Origin: Ypsolopha sequella
Taxonomy: Eukaryota; Arthropoda; Insecta; Lepidoptera; Ypsolophidae
Length of the DNA: 64,000 bases
Assembly (NCBI GenBank): GCA_934047225.1
Contig: OW204012.1
Span: 5,456,001 to 5,520,000, forward strand
Direction of reading: 5' to 3'
A program made the translations under genes and the position numbers. Under the pieces are notes generated by a model. The model ran no database searches and was not told where the DNA came from. It saw only the letters and a list, made by a program, of their open reading frames with translations. Below are positions 12,801 to 27,800 of the stretch, one piece after another. Every line of letters starts with the position of its first letter. Position 1 is the stretch's first letter.

Positions 12801-15800
12801 GGAAATGGCTACCGTTTAATATACCTCTCACTTACAAACTATCTCCATCTATATTTGCACATTGAAACACAGATAGCATTAAAAACAATAGCAGTCAATG
12901 TGTTTATTGTAGATCGCTCAAATCCCATCATTCATCCATCCATCCATCCATCCATCCATCAGCCTAGTTCGTCCACTGCTGGACATAAGCCTTTCCAGGA
13001 CGTGCCGGAACCCTCGCACCAGTGACAGTTTATATTCTCTGCCGCCGCAGTCTGTGCCATATAAGGCCCGGCTATTAGGGATGGATATACCGCCATCCAT
13101 AGGTCCCAGGCATGTTGGGCCTCCTGGTTTTTTGGCTGTGAGCTGTCCTCTTACTCTCCCCCGAATTAGGGGGTCTTCAAGTAAGATGGTGTTACCTCCA
13201 CAGTCGAGCCCTGCTTCAGCTCTACCACCTGTTAAATCCCATACTGTGAAGTAAATATAAGTAAATATGCCAAGTGTGTGTTCGTTCTATGCTGACGGTA
13301 CAACCAAAGCAGGCAGACATTTTGAATTCCAAGGTCCTGTGACTAAGGTAAAGTAGTACACAATTAATATGGCGCGTCGTGAAACTTTGTTCACGCAGAC
13401 ACAAACAATTTCGATGATGATTTTTATAATTTTACTATAAGGTGCAAATTACACTGCAACTGCTTTGGGGTCGTTCACAAATTATGTAACGCAATTCGGG
13501 GAGAGCGGGGGTTAAGGTTTGCGTAACGTCACGAATTTAGCATGGCCAATCGGAGATTCTTTATGTTTTGAAGTTGGTTTTCTTTTTTCGTTGGACAGAC
13601 TACCTACTGCGCAGCAAAGCTTTTACAAAGCACCCGTTACATAACTGAATAGAGGGGGGACGGGTCTCAGCCAAGCGTTACGGTGCTGTTACGTGGGGGA
13701 GGGGGGAATTTTGCGTTATGTAATTTGTGAAAGAGCCCTTTCCGTCTCACTCACGCTAGGCACGCCCCTTCCAGTACCAATTTCATTGTTATTTGTAAGT
13801 AGTGTCAAAAAAACTATGTAATACTTCCTTGTCGCTGCCTTAGCATTTCATGCGCTTCGAAAATTCGACATCTGCGCAGGTACGGCTGTTAGTCATATAC
13901 TTGCGTACAGGGGCTCTACCGCGTAATTCTCATTTGTATCAACTTCAAGCAAATGCATGCGAAATTCAACGCGTGCAAAAGAGATGGCATGTTAGGCGGG
14001 CGTCGTCGCACGCACGTCAAATTTCAATCTCAAGTTGATGTTGATGAAAATGAGAATTACGCGGTAGACCCGCTGGTCGCATCAAAGAGCGCTGGCTCTA
14101 TATACATTGTATGTATTGTGTGGTTTTAATTCTATTTAGTGATATTCTGTCTAAACTGCTGCCGTTAATTCGAGAGAATGATGACAGATGGAGTGTGGCG
14201 ATATCTCGAAAAAATACTACAAGTCAACAAGAGCTTCTTCACGACAAAAATAAATAAAGGCACGTTAAAAAATATCAACGGTACAACAAATGGGACGAAA
14301 TAAATCCAAATCATGATTATTTAAACTTTTTTTATAAATAAAAACCCTGGAATAGAATATATATACGATCTTATTATTTGGTAAGGTATATCAGTTTTAT
14401 AATACGACAACACTGCCTTACACCGCAGATATTATAAACCTTTTTCTGAAATGTCGATTCAAAAAGTCGAGGATTCATACTGCAGGCATTATGATTGCTG
14501 ATTTGACAGAAATAATGAGCAGAAGGAAATTTTAGTTATAGCACGAGCTCTTTGAAAGGTGACATTTATTTATACAGCCAAACTACCATATTGGCAAGTA
14601 ATAATAATAAATCAGCAACACGGATCGTAATACTTTTTTCTAATTTTGCCAAATAAAATGTTGACTTCCTATAGTAACTGACTGGGAGCTGGACTCGGGA
14701 AAACGATAAAAACAAATTAACGAGTTTCACAAAAAGGGTAATAGAACATTGATCACTTAAATACAGAGTCTTAATTCAATATGATTTCCGCTACATAAGT
14801 AAAATGACAACCTCTATATAAGGTTCTTAAATTCAAGTGAACACAGTATCGCTAATAGACAACTTTTCGCCAAAAATAATATTTTTTGCGCTTTTTTTTA
14901 ACTTTTACGTAGAAATTGAGTCAGCTGATTCATTAAGTTTTGTACTAGGAAGTGGAAAATATTTACCACAAAAATACTTTTTATTAACAAATGGGACCTT
15001 TTAACGATATACAATCTACCCTAAAATCATCATGATAAATATAAAATATTGAAATGCAAAACAGTAAAAAAAAGGTTTTATCCCCTGACATTTGCAAACG
15101 TCACCATTCTCTCGAATGAACGGCCGGAGTTTAATATATTTTTAATGAACCTACCAATAACCTATATACGAAGCCGCGAGCGAAAGACTAATTCAAAAAT
15201 AAAACAACGGGCCTAGTACTTTCGTGCGCGAGTGTACCCATGCGTAAACCTATCGCTTCCAGCGCTCTTTTAACAGGACGCGGCCTGTACACCTGCAATA
15301 TGAGCCTATTTTAAGAGCCTGTTATCCCTGACATTGAGCATCTCATTTTGCATCAAGTTGAAATGAACTCTATGAACTTTTATTATAGTTTAAAATAGCG
15401 CGCTCTGAGCCGTCGCTGTTACGACAACCGAATCATGGCGTGCTCTTAAAAGCACTTTTTTTGCTCTAAAAACGTTTTTACGGTGAAATTTTCAGACAAC
15501 TATCCGCTAAAGTACTTATTAAATTACATTTTCCTTAATTTCCTGTAATTTTCCTACGACTAGCTAATGTAAATTTTATATAAAACGAAAAAACATGAAA
15601 GATCGACCAAGTTTCGGTTTTTTTTCGTATAACGTATCGTGTTTTGAACCGCAAAAAAAAACCCGCCTTTTAATTAATCGAAACAGAACACTTAAATTCT
15701 AAATTCACTCAATAGTTATTCAACAAAACCTTAATACCTTTATATTGTGTATACTGCAATCGCAAATTTTCCATTGGTTTCTGTAAATTAGAATTTCAAA

Positions 15801-18800
15801 ATTTTTTCAATTCTTATTAATGAAAACCAATGGAAACTTTGCGATAGCAACATACACAATACATTGCCTTATTGTCTAACTTCAACATCTATTGCTATCG
15901 CTTAATGTATTGTAATTGGTTAGAAATGACATCACATAATTTTTAGCCAATCACGACGCTTTTTAAAGCGATAGCGGTAGATATTGAAGTTTGACAATAA
16001 AGCACCCGATTTGTGCTCCACCAATTCCTTGATAGCTTTAATGGAATTTTTTGCAGCTACTCGAGTGAAATGATGTTATTATCCTTTTGAACCTGCATTT
16101 GACCGTCCCTTCGTAAACTAAAGTTATAATCTTTAATAATCCAGGTTACACTTCCGGCCGAAAACCCCGCCGCCCTCGCCCCCGCTACTCACAAAGCCCA
16201 GTGACGACGAGCTACTGGTCACCATGGACACTCCGCTAGCTGTGGAACTGCGGACCGCGGGGGACGCACCTTCCACCTCTCTAGACACCTTCACTACCTC
16301 AGGTAAACTCGCTTCTTTTTTCTTTCCATACATCATTGATATAACCAAAGGAGGATGATTGATACGGTACGTTCTTATATCGTCAACTGAAAAACAACCC
16401 CTGCATGATAACTATATTTGGAAAAACATATTTGTGTGAGCAGACATTTTACATTCTGAACTATCTAAAAAGCAAGCATTGTTCTCAGTTAAAGGTACAT
16501 ATTAAGACGCAATACTGCACAAAATGCGGCCCTCGCTGATCCCCTGGTAGCATGTGTGGCCCTCCTATTGCATAAGGTTGCCGACTTTCACGCTAATTAT
16601 CACGCTACGACTTCATTAGCAGTACCAAATTTTTTCTTTTTAATGAGAAGACTTATTCAGCAGGTCACACATAATTGTAGTACAAACAAGTTGTTATTTA
16701 AAACGAAGTTAGAGGAAACTTAGCGTGAATCCGTTGTAAAGGTCGGTGACTCAGCGTTTGTCCCTACAGCCAAGAGCAGAGTGGACGCTGTTATTCTGTT
16801 ACCGCCTTTACTAACTTTAATAATAACTTATATTCATATAATAACAAAACTTATGCAATCATTGTTATTATTCTTACACGACAACAAAAAAGGGCTTAAC
16901 TATTTAGACTGCTTTAAATCATTATACTAAATATATAAATGTATATATTATACAATAAAATAAATAAAACTGTTATAATTATAATAATTTTATTTATTTC
17001 TTTTACGTTTTAACACTATATTGCTCTCTTTTACTTGTAAATTCAGTAACCATTCTTAACATGTGTTTCTTAAATGTAAGCAGCGAATAATGTTTAGTTT
17101 TGTTGCCTTGAAAGCTCTAAGGCTTTATTTATGTTTAGTTCTCTTCGCGGTACATGCACATGACACATAACATTTATTATATTAGAGTATTTATTTAGGT
17201 ATATTTACTCTTTGGTTTGGGGCGGTGTGTCTATGCATCTTTTTATGTCAATGACTTGACGGACAATGGAAAAAACCTAAAAAGGAATCGGGCGGCCCGG
17301 AGTATACGGAAATAACAAATTCAAGTAAAATAATAGCTGTGGACCATTTTGTGATCGGCGGTGCGGCACGGGGTGAGTGTAGGGACTCTTTTATTTATTT
17401 ATTTATATTCCAACACAAAAATAAGGCTCAGGTACGGCATACGCTCGCATCGGCTACCAGCGGCTTTAACATCAAGCAACATTCACGAAGGGACGAACAG
17501 ACCAGTCTGGGAAACCCCTTCAAATTCTGAGGTTTAATAGGCGGGGGAATGTTGTTCCAGCATTTAAAGGCAGCATCGAAAACTGGTCAAGTTATGATTG
17601 CAATATCTAAATGACTTCCTTATAGGTATTACGAATTTGCCTATATCAAAGTACTAGCGACCCGCCCCGGCTTTGCACGGGCATGTATTATACATATAAA
17701 CCTTCCTTTTGAATCACTCTATCTATTAAAAAAAACGCATCAAAATCCGTTGCGTAGTTTTAAGGGGCTTCAGAAGCAAAACTGCGTTTACAGACGTTTT
17801 TAAATTGGTTTCAACTTTCTATATGAATATCACAAAACTATGAAAAAAATATATCACACATATTGACCCATGTCCCGTAATTGTGATGTTTTAAAATCTT
17901 AAAAGCTTTAACCTACAACGAGAAAATAAATTCCTTTAATAAATAACCTTTCAAATGCTTTAAAAAACTGATAAATAGTTTAAACTTTTTAAATTCAAAA
18001 GAGACAAAGTTTAAATTTATACACACACACGAGCAATACAAAAATCTAACACAATGATGTTTAAAACTTTTAAATGTCAAACTTAACACATGTGAAAAGC
18101 ATTATTTTCGTTATTTTGCTCTACCCGGTGACACAGCGATCGTGTAACAGCCACTTTGCAATGCACTCTGACATGAACGTTATTTCTATTTCGGTATTGT
18201 CGATATTTGTACTGACATATTTCGAGCTGCTAATTTAACTTACTGAAGCCTCTCAAAGATCTAACCATACATAGGGACAGAGAGCGGGAAGCGACTTTGT
18301 TTCATACTATGTAGTGATAATGTCTCGAAAAATAACCTCAGCATCATCCTCCCCAGAATTCACGCTCAGCGAGTTATATGGCGACGCGTTAATCAAAGAA
18401 GAAGCGGACAACAGCGGAAGCAGTCTCGACATCAGCGGAGACGACCTCCTCAACGAGAATCTCGGCTTTACCGACGCCCAAGTCGAGTCCATCCTCTCAG
18501 ACACCATAGACGACAAGAAAATCATCCCGGACGACTTGTTAGACGAGCTAGTGAAGGACGTTGATATTAAGGAGCCTTTTTTATTGCAAAGCCAGGGTTT
18601 GGCGTCGGGGCAAGCCCACTCTGGCTTGAAATCGCGGAGGAAGGAACGTGCGAGCTTTGGATCGAGCGTTGTGAGCGTAGCCGTGCGGGATGATGCGCCG
18701 CTCTTTGTTGATAAGTTGAGAGTGCGGGAGCCCGCGCCGCCTGTCCTCCGGAAGCCCGTGAAGGTGGAGGTCAAGAAGGAGGTCAAAGAGGAGCCAAAGA

Positions 18801-21800
18801 TACAGGTTGGTCTTTGATGACGTAGTTCTGGTTGCCGTATACAAGGGCGGATCCAGCCTGAGTGCCAGGGGGGTCACAAATACAAATACAAATACAAATT
18901 TCTTTATTTATCCACAAGTAGTTAATAATTAACAGTTAATGCTTAATATTATTTTATCCTAAAGTAATTAATAGCATGCACACAGAAAATTTAATAATAC
19001 AAATAAGAATTACATAGACAATAATAATAATGGAGATGTTGATTGTACAGGAATATTTAAACTGTTTTTATAGACCCTCTCACCTGCACTGGCCTGAAGA
19101 AAGACCGTCCCGCAGAGTGAAAGTTTAACAATTTGGACACACAAATTGGAATAGGTGTTACACCTTATTTAATAGGATATATAGGTCACAGGCTTCGAAT
19201 TAGTAGAAATTGCATTTTGTGCAATTTTAGGTAAATTTAGCGTCTCTGTAAAGAAAAAAAAAGTTGTACTAGGCCCAGGGGGGGGTCATGACCCCCATGA
19301 TACCCCCCTGGATCCGCCGTTGGCCGTATGGCATAAAATAGAATAAGTTTTATTTACTAAAGAGATTTTGTTTTTCAACTGTCTATCCTGCTCTAATCAG
19401 ATGCCGCGCACGCAAAACTTCAGTTATTTTGAAATCGCTGGTACTTTTTGACAATAACTATTATTCGCACACATTAAATTATGTAAAAGTGTGTTAATTT
19501 AAAAACCATTTCGAGATTTAGGTTTAATAAGGCGTATTTTAGAACTTGTGGTTTAAAAACCTCATGAATATTTTTATGAAGAAGGCCGCAACTTCCATTT
19601 GCCTTCGTGTGACGTCACTTGAGAAACGGCTGTTTAGAAATGTGTTCTTTGCTATCAAGATAAATTTATAACAATTTACTTCAGACTGATTTGACAGATG
19701 GATGGCAGATGAGTTGCCAGACAGAGACAGACCACTTTTTTTTTATAAGCTATCACAAATAATGAAAAACACTTTTATTTCACAATAACTGTATAATGTC
19801 TAAAATTATCAAGTAACGTCATATCGGACAATTGTTTAAAAAATCATAAAAAGTAATAGTTAATTCATGTACCAAATGACGTATATTCTTCGAAAAAAAA
19901 ATTCAAAATATCTTTTAGAAATTAGGCTATGGTAATTTCTTTATGTAATTAAGTTGGTTTTAGGGTTCTGTAGTCAACGACAAGGAACCCTTATAGTTTC
20001 GCCATGTCCATCTGTCTGTCTGTCTGTCTGCGGCTTAGCTGAGAGACTATTAGTACTAGAAAGCTGTAATTTAGCAAATGTATACATATTTATCACGCCG
20101 ATCAAGTGGTACAGTAAAATTTTGAAAAAGTATTTTTTATGGTACCTCCCCTACACGTAAAGTGGCAATGATTTTTTTCTCGTCTATCCCCCAGTGTGGG
20201 GTGTCATTGGATAGGTAATTCAAAAATATTGGGGGTTTGAGAAGACCATTTTTCGATCCAGGGTTCCGTTTGCGAAATATTAAGCTTAAAAGTGTTAATT
20301 TTAGAGTCAAGTGTCCCCCCCTGCCAGCGAAACGGTTGTATTTGGAGACGAGAAAAAAATCACGGCAGTAGTATACATAACGAAGTTAAAAGGAAAACTA
20401 TCACAGCTAAGTAGGCTTTACAAGTTAACGAGTACAGATCGCGTCAAACTTTTAGTCCCCTCAAACACGGGGCGATTCGCATCAGCAGGAACAAAATGTA
20501 TGGGCCGTTCTTGGGAAGAGCAACTTTCGAGCGTACTAGAAGTTTAGCGCGATCTTTATTAGTCGACAAACTTATAAAATGTACTTGGAGAAGTCCGCAT
20601 ATTGTGCAGGGCAACTACGGAACCCTACACTGCGCGTGGCCCGACACGCACTTGGCCGGTTTTTCTAGTTAGTATCTGTGTGTGTTGGTTTCGTCAAATT
20701 CAATTCAAATTCAAATAGTTTATTTTGCAAAGCAGGTATAGATATATACACTTTTTACACGTCAAATTTAATCTAATAAAGAAAATATATGTAATAGAAT
20801 AATAAATGTACATGAACTAAATTAAAGGTTTATTTAATTTATGTAGCAATATATTTACGATTAAAATGATAGGTAAAATATATATTATACAAGGTAAAAT
20901 CCAATCAGCCGCCCGAACCCATACCGGAGACCCGGCCAGGGACCAGGAACAAGGTTCAGTGATCACCAACCGAGCCCCCAGCACGAATCCAGGCGGCCGA
21001 CCAAATCCCATCCTATATACTACATACTAATAGGTTACATATATAAATACATGCCTACCTCCGCCCATTCGATTAGTCTTGCTAAGAAGAAGGGCAAGAA
21101 ACTTAGCAAGATCATGTCTTTTTTTCAACATAAAACTTATACTATACAATATATGACTTATATCTACTTTAACCAAGGGATAAGAAAATACAAGACAGTA
21201 GGAATTCAGGTTAATGAAAAAAAGAAAAACATATATATCTTTGTCTACCTGTCTCATATAGTCCTTTTCCTTTTACAGTCTATAATCAATTAATGTTTAC
21301 ACCTTAGAGGAATCATAAGTTAAGAAATTATACTATTTAATTAAATTATAACTTACTACGAGTATCATTATCACTGTAACACCATGCTTCACCATCATCC
21401 AAATATTCATTTATTTTATAATATGCCTTTTTCAATAGGCCCTGCTTAATATACAGTTTAAACTTATTCTCTGACAAAGTAAGGACCTCCTTTGGAAGTT
21501 TATTGTAAAATCTTATACCATGTCCTACAAAAGAGGTTTCAAGACTTCTCCAAATATATATGATATATACCTATATACACATATCTGTTCTCAGGTAACG
21601 AGTGGCCCCGCGACCACCGCTCCGGCGCCGCCCCTTTCTGCCAACAAGATTGTCGTCGAGGAACTTAACGATCTGCCGCAAATTAAGGTAATTATATTTA
21701 CTACATAACAAAGATTGTTGTGATTTTCAACTAAACCGAAATCATTCGCTTGAGAACTAGTATGTGTTTCAAATCAATCAGAATCTGAGTGGTTAGATTT

Positions 21801-24800
21801 ACTCTCAGAGTCTATCCACGAACGTAAAAAAAGGCGTACGAAGTCGCAGCTAAGTAACTACTGAAGCATAGCAATGGCGGCGGTTTATAAGTGTTTGAGT
21901 GTACTTACAATTGAAAATGGCTTACTATGATGTGAATGGGTGCGTTCCCGGGCTCGTGCGTACAAGCGGGTCGGCTTACTATGGGTGCTTCAGTTGTTTG
22001 GTAGTGAAACTCTGTATATTCGGGATATTTTAACGTCCGTGAGTCTTTCTATAAATCCCATCATCAATTGAATTCCGATTCTATTTAAGGTTTAAACATC
22101 ACCTTAGCTCAAAGTGCATAACTTAACTTTGTTTTTCTTGTTTAGAAGCTAAAAATTTAAAAATCATTAGGTATGTGGTAATTGACGCCAATAGTTCAGT
22201 GTTAGTGAGGTTTATAAAAAACTAGTTTAAAAAAAGTTAAAACAGCATTTTAAGTTGGTTTTGAGAAGATCATGCATGACTAATTGTGTATACAATTTCA
22301 AACTCTTGCTTTATAAACCTCACTGATACTGAATTATTGGCGTCAATTGCTACATACCAAAATGTTTTTTTTTTTACAAGAAAAACAAAGTTTGGTTACG
22401 CAGTTTGGTTACGCACTTTGCGCGAAGCAACTGAGGTTTAACCTTAATGTAGAATTTTATACTATGTGCCATCGCCCTAAAGTTGCACTTTGCCTTGTCG
22501 CTTTCTAACTGATACATATATCCATCAGAAAGTTAAATAATCTGTCGATTGTTTTTATAAAAAAAAAACATTATTTAACATTTCATTTCCATTCTCAGCT
22601 GGAACCGCCGCCCCAACCACAACCGAAAAAGCAAGCCCGCCCCAGCAAAGAAGACACTGTCGAGGAGATCCAGTTATCACACGGCGTGCAACTGAAGACC
22701 GTTCAAACGAAGCACTCTCCCCTCAAGAAGCACATAATAACATCGGCGACGCACCGGCGGGCCGGCGAGGCGGTCACGTTGGTGGCGACGTCGCAGGACT
22801 CGCCGAGACCGCAGATCGTGACGGTGGCGGTCTCTGACAGCTTGCGGGTTTGTGGCACACTTTTTTTTGAGGAGGCCGAGCCACGCTCTATGCCGAGCGT
22901 TGCTTAAGAGGCTTCACAATGCTAAAATTCAGTCCTCTGTGTGTTTTAACTGTCTATCCTGCTCTAATTAGTTGCCGCGCACGCAATAACTTCAGTTATT
23001 TTGAAATCGCGGCTAAATTAGGACATTAACTATAATTTATTTATGTAATAAAGATGGTTTTTTGTAGTTAGTATCTGAGTGTGTTGGTTACGTTTCAATC
23101 GTATTTGAAATATGGAAACTGAATCGCTTTTTTCGTGAAATTCATGCTTTTTTAAAAGTATTATAATTAAAAGAAGATTGAAAGTATGTTTATTTATAAA
23201 GTGTAATTAATAATTATCTTGAGTCAAAAAATACGCGATACTTTTCAAATTTTTACTTACCTACTCAATACCATTTTCTGTCAACATTATTATTGCTTAC
23301 GTCGCTCAGAACCTGTACCTAAAATCTATAAAATGTATTTAAATTCTTAACATCTTTTTCTTATTCTTTATTGTACACAAAAAAATGTAATATAAACTTT
23401 GAATGTATAAATTGTAATACATCGGCTAGCTTAGAGATTTTTTATAGCAAACCGATTAATGAGTACGGAAGTGCTTAAAAAAATCGGTAACCATATGTGT
23501 ACTTAAACTACAAAACTTTACTAACTACATACTGAAATACTGATAACAGGTTTACATATAGATAAACCTATTACATAACCTAAAATTTCTGCATATATAG
23601 ATAACATTACTATTATTTAAAAGTAATAAATAATTATACATAAGTTAGGATAGTTTAAGGATTTGCTGAATAGTGCTTGTTCAGTTTATTTTTGAAAGAA
23701 CAGATAGTGCATTTTCTCCCCTTGAAAATGGTGTAAAATCCGAAACCGGTTTGTAGAAAACATAAATAAGTAGTAAAACTACTGAACAGCCCCCCTATTC
23801 TGTATCTTAGGTTGCCAACTGGGTGAACATAGATAAAAACTGAACTTTCAAAATTGCCTTTAGAGGGTATTGAATTATTTACGAACTGTGACGTCACTTC
23901 AAATGTGAACATATCCTTATATAATCGGAATTCGATAGTATATCTATGTTTTTGATGATAGGCACCCAGTCCAGTTGGCAACCAGAGATATATAATAGGC
24001 CCGCAGGATGTGTTTCAAGTTACACAAAGTGCCGAAAATCGGAAGTATAAATTTTGTACAATTCCAGGTGCGTCTCCAGAACCACCTGCTCTCGTCGCAG
24101 GCGGCGAGCGGCGCGGTGGTGGGGCTCGTGCAGAACGGACCGTTTGCGCACAACGTCATTGCGCAGTCGCAGCCGCTCACGCAGACCGTCAATGCGCAGC
24201 GGGACCAAGGTCAGTCTTACTACACTTGTTTATATACACGCTGGATTTTTTGTCATTGATAAGCTGGAAATTGGAAATTGTGCTTTTAATTTTACTGCAA
24301 TTCCATAAAGCGCGTTTCTATGTTGGCGTCTCTCTTACGCCAGGGCCACAGCTTCAGGCTTTTGGCGGCGCTTCTTGCTGCGCTTCCAGGCGGTTTTTGC
24401 GACGGGCTTTGGCCTGCCACGACACCCGTCGGCGCCTTCTACCGCATCGGATGTAAAGCGCGCTCGCTCGCTCAAAGCGCTCGACACTAGTTCCGTCCTG
24501 TGCGCTCGATCACTGTTTCAACCGCCCAAGTCACAAGTCACTGAGCGCAAGTCACTCGAAGCCGGACAAGACGCCCGACCGGCGACCCATAGCCGGCTCT
24601 ATACAACTTCATACATTTGTTCTCTCCGCCGGCGCCGTCGCAAGAAGAACCGCTTGGCGCGCCTCTCGAAGCCTGGAGCTATGGCCGACCGGGTACACTT
24701 GTGTGGACAAAGCGCCCGGCAATGAATCACTGATCTCGACCCAACAACGCCATTTTTTCTGTTCTTCTAAGAAAGGATTGAAAAATAATTTTTAGGATTC

Positions 24801-27800
24801 CGTACCTCCAAATGAACAAAAGGAACCCTTATAGGATCACTGTTCTGTCCGTCTGTCTGTCAAGACCCTTTTGCTCGGCCCCATGTGAGATATGAAGTTT
24901 AAACTGATACCTCCTACAGGCAGGTTTCTAACTCAACGCGAAAAAAGTGTACGAATATTGAAGGGATTGCGTCCAATCCATACTCATTGATCATCCTCTG
25001 TTGCAGGCACAGTGAACGCGTCGGGCGCGGGCACGTCCTCCCCTCGGCGCGTGACCGCCCCCGTGGTGCACCTGGCGCCCGCCGCCCTCCACCAGAAGCA
25101 GATCCAGCTGCAGCACGCGCAGCAGCCCGTCGTGGTCGCGCAGTCGCACATACACCACATACAGCCCAACAAGCTGAAGGTGTTGCACGCGCACCCTCTC
25201 ACGCAGGTCAGTCTATACCTCTAACTGACTAGAAAATATAATTTGCACGAATTCGGATTATCATATTGACTTTGGATGACAATTGAACAATAGAGACACG
25301 TGTTCCGTAACTCACGACTCACGGTGACCAGCTAGTGTTGATATTTCTAATTCTCTTAGAAGTAACCAAGATAATTTTAATGTAAGAAAAAGAGTTACTT
25401 ATACAAGGTGAAATTTTTAGCCAAATTCATACTTTAGACTTGGTAAGTGCTCAGTATCAAGGTTATGACCCATAACTAAATCTTCCTTGGTCATCGCCTA
25501 GCTAAGAGAATTAAGATAATCAATTATCTAATTAATAAATAAATAGACACCATCTTTTAATAACTTTTTATGGTAAATCGTTTTTATTTTGAGGTTATTT
25601 TCACATGGCATTGCGAAAATAAACTTAAGCGCGTTTGAAACGTTCATAGTTGTAACAATGTTTCACGATGATTCTGATATATTGAAAAGGGTCATGCTCG
25701 AATGTCAGTCATAATGTAATCTCTATCAAAATCCAGAATAAAAGCATGAATCGTGAAATAAAAAGCTGAGACTGCCGATTGCGTCACGCATGATTCTATC
25801 AAAGCACGCTGGAAGCGTAGTTTGTGAACTACTTGGTAGATGGCGCGCTTTCGTTTCGTTCGGTGTTCGCTCTCATTTATTATTTTAATATCTGTGTCCG
25901 TGTTATTATGAAATTGAAACCTGCTACGAATAAATCTAACAAGAATTATAGTATAAATTTATTACATGTACGCGGTTAAGGCTGATTCTGACTGTCTCCT
26001 TTGTTTCTGACCCTAATACTTATTATAAAAATATCTTATTTCAGACTCAAAGAACTCAGCTACTAGCACAAAGTCGAGCTGCCGGAATCACTCAGTTACC
26101 AACCGTCGTGTCTCTAGCTACATTAGGAGAAGCGAAAGCGACGCCCACGCAGCTTCAATTGAAAGCTACTCCCGGCTCAGTCGCTCAATTCTTTGAAATT
26201 AAGGGAGGACAACTAGGGAAAGGGCCTCATTTGGTGAACGTGGTTCGACAACCGCAACCTGGGAAGACCACTGTAGCGAGATTGGATCTCAACGATGCCA
26301 AGAAAAGGCAAGTAGTGGCCACTTTCGATGGAGCACAACTAAAAGGAAACATAGCGACTACGACTCGACCTCATCGTGTCTCGGTCAGTTTGGATGGAAG
26401 GCAAATAGTCAGAGCAGCCTTACCGCCAGTGAGGGCCCCCGTCAGACATCAGATTCAATTGAAGAACAGGACGTTGCAAGTGGCCGCGCCTCAAATGAGA
26501 AGTGTGTCCGAGGCGTCCACGTCGATAACCATCGCAGCGCCAACGAAAACCGCCTCTATTCCCAGCAGCGTAGTGGCCAATTTGCTGCAGAAGAATGTGC
26601 AGATTCCGAAGCCGGGTCAGAAGATTGCGATAAGCAGCGCGGCGGGACAGCAACTGGCGGCCAATGTGCAGGCGATAGCTTTCACTACAGCGCAATTGAA
26701 AGCGAGACAGGCGAGGCTTATAGCGCCGTCTCACTCGCAGCCGAGGCCACAGCCGCATAGGTAAGATCATTTTTAGGGTTCCGTAGTACAAAAGGAACCT
26801 TTATGGTGAGACTCCGTTGTCCGTCCGTCCGTCCGTATGTCACTTTAGCATCGTTAAATTGAAATTGAAATTTGGCATTAATTTACCCACATTACGGGAT
26901 GTAAAAAAAAATATTGAAATTGTCCAAAATATTTTCAATAGAAAGAAAGAAAAAAAAATTATCCTAAAACTACAATATGGGTAACAAATTGTAGATATTA
27001 AAGAGCTGATTGTAATAATATACAACTTAACTATATTTACTGGCACTGATTTCGAGAAATCTTTAAAAAACTACAACAAATGTATGTATCTACGAAACTG
27101 GCAGACTGAAAAATATGAAAAAAATGTCGATTATAATTCATAATAACTGGCCAGTTAAAGGAAAATGAAAAAAATATAACAGAATTGAAAAATATAAAAA
27201 ATATGTATATTTTATAAAAAATCAATAAGGGTATCAAATTGTAGGTATTAAAGAGTTGCAATGAAGTTTACAATTAAACGTATATAGTTTGGATTGCATA
27301 TAAGTTTGGCTTATACTTGCATATATTTCGAGAAATCCTCGAAAAACCACAAAAAATGTATGTCTCCCCCCTTATCTCCCAAACCGGTGGACCGAAAAAT
27401 AAGAAAAAAATCATGCTGATATGTGCTTACGTAAAGATTACAGCAAAAATATAGCGGTTGAGAAATTCACGGAAACAAATGACAATTTTTTTTTATCCAC
27501 TGTACGGGACCCTATACGTACGCGAGTCTGACTCGCATTTGACCGGGTTTTGGTGTTATAATTTATTACAACAGCGCCTTTTTTATTGCTATTAAATCGT
27601 GAAATCACGTAACGCCCTCGTAAGCGTTCAATATGTGCATTACAGGCTGGTATATCAAGTAGTTACAAAAAATCGATGTACAGGTATGGTGGAAAAATTC
27701 ATCGGTCTGGGGCTCACCCAGAAGTGGTGGTGTACATTGGTGGCGAAGTCTGTAGCGCCGTGGTTGCAGGTTCAAATTCTGGACCAAGAATTTTTTTCAA

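Noticed and set aside
18315..18356. Extension of E(Pc) exon 10 to the Helitron AG at 18314
   Set aside because: In frame, but the AG is in the transposon terminus with a poor pyrimidine tract. The host site catcctccccag at 18356 is better. Kept only as an alternative.
18307..18786. 159-codon - strand open frame
   Set aside because: Antisense to E(Pc) exon 10. The + frame has phase-correct splice sites; the - frame has no recognisable motif.
24375..24725. 116-codon + strand open frame in the GC-rich island
   Set aside because: No recognisable domain, no flanking splice sites in phase with E(Pc), and possibly part of a foldback repeat. Not called as a gene.
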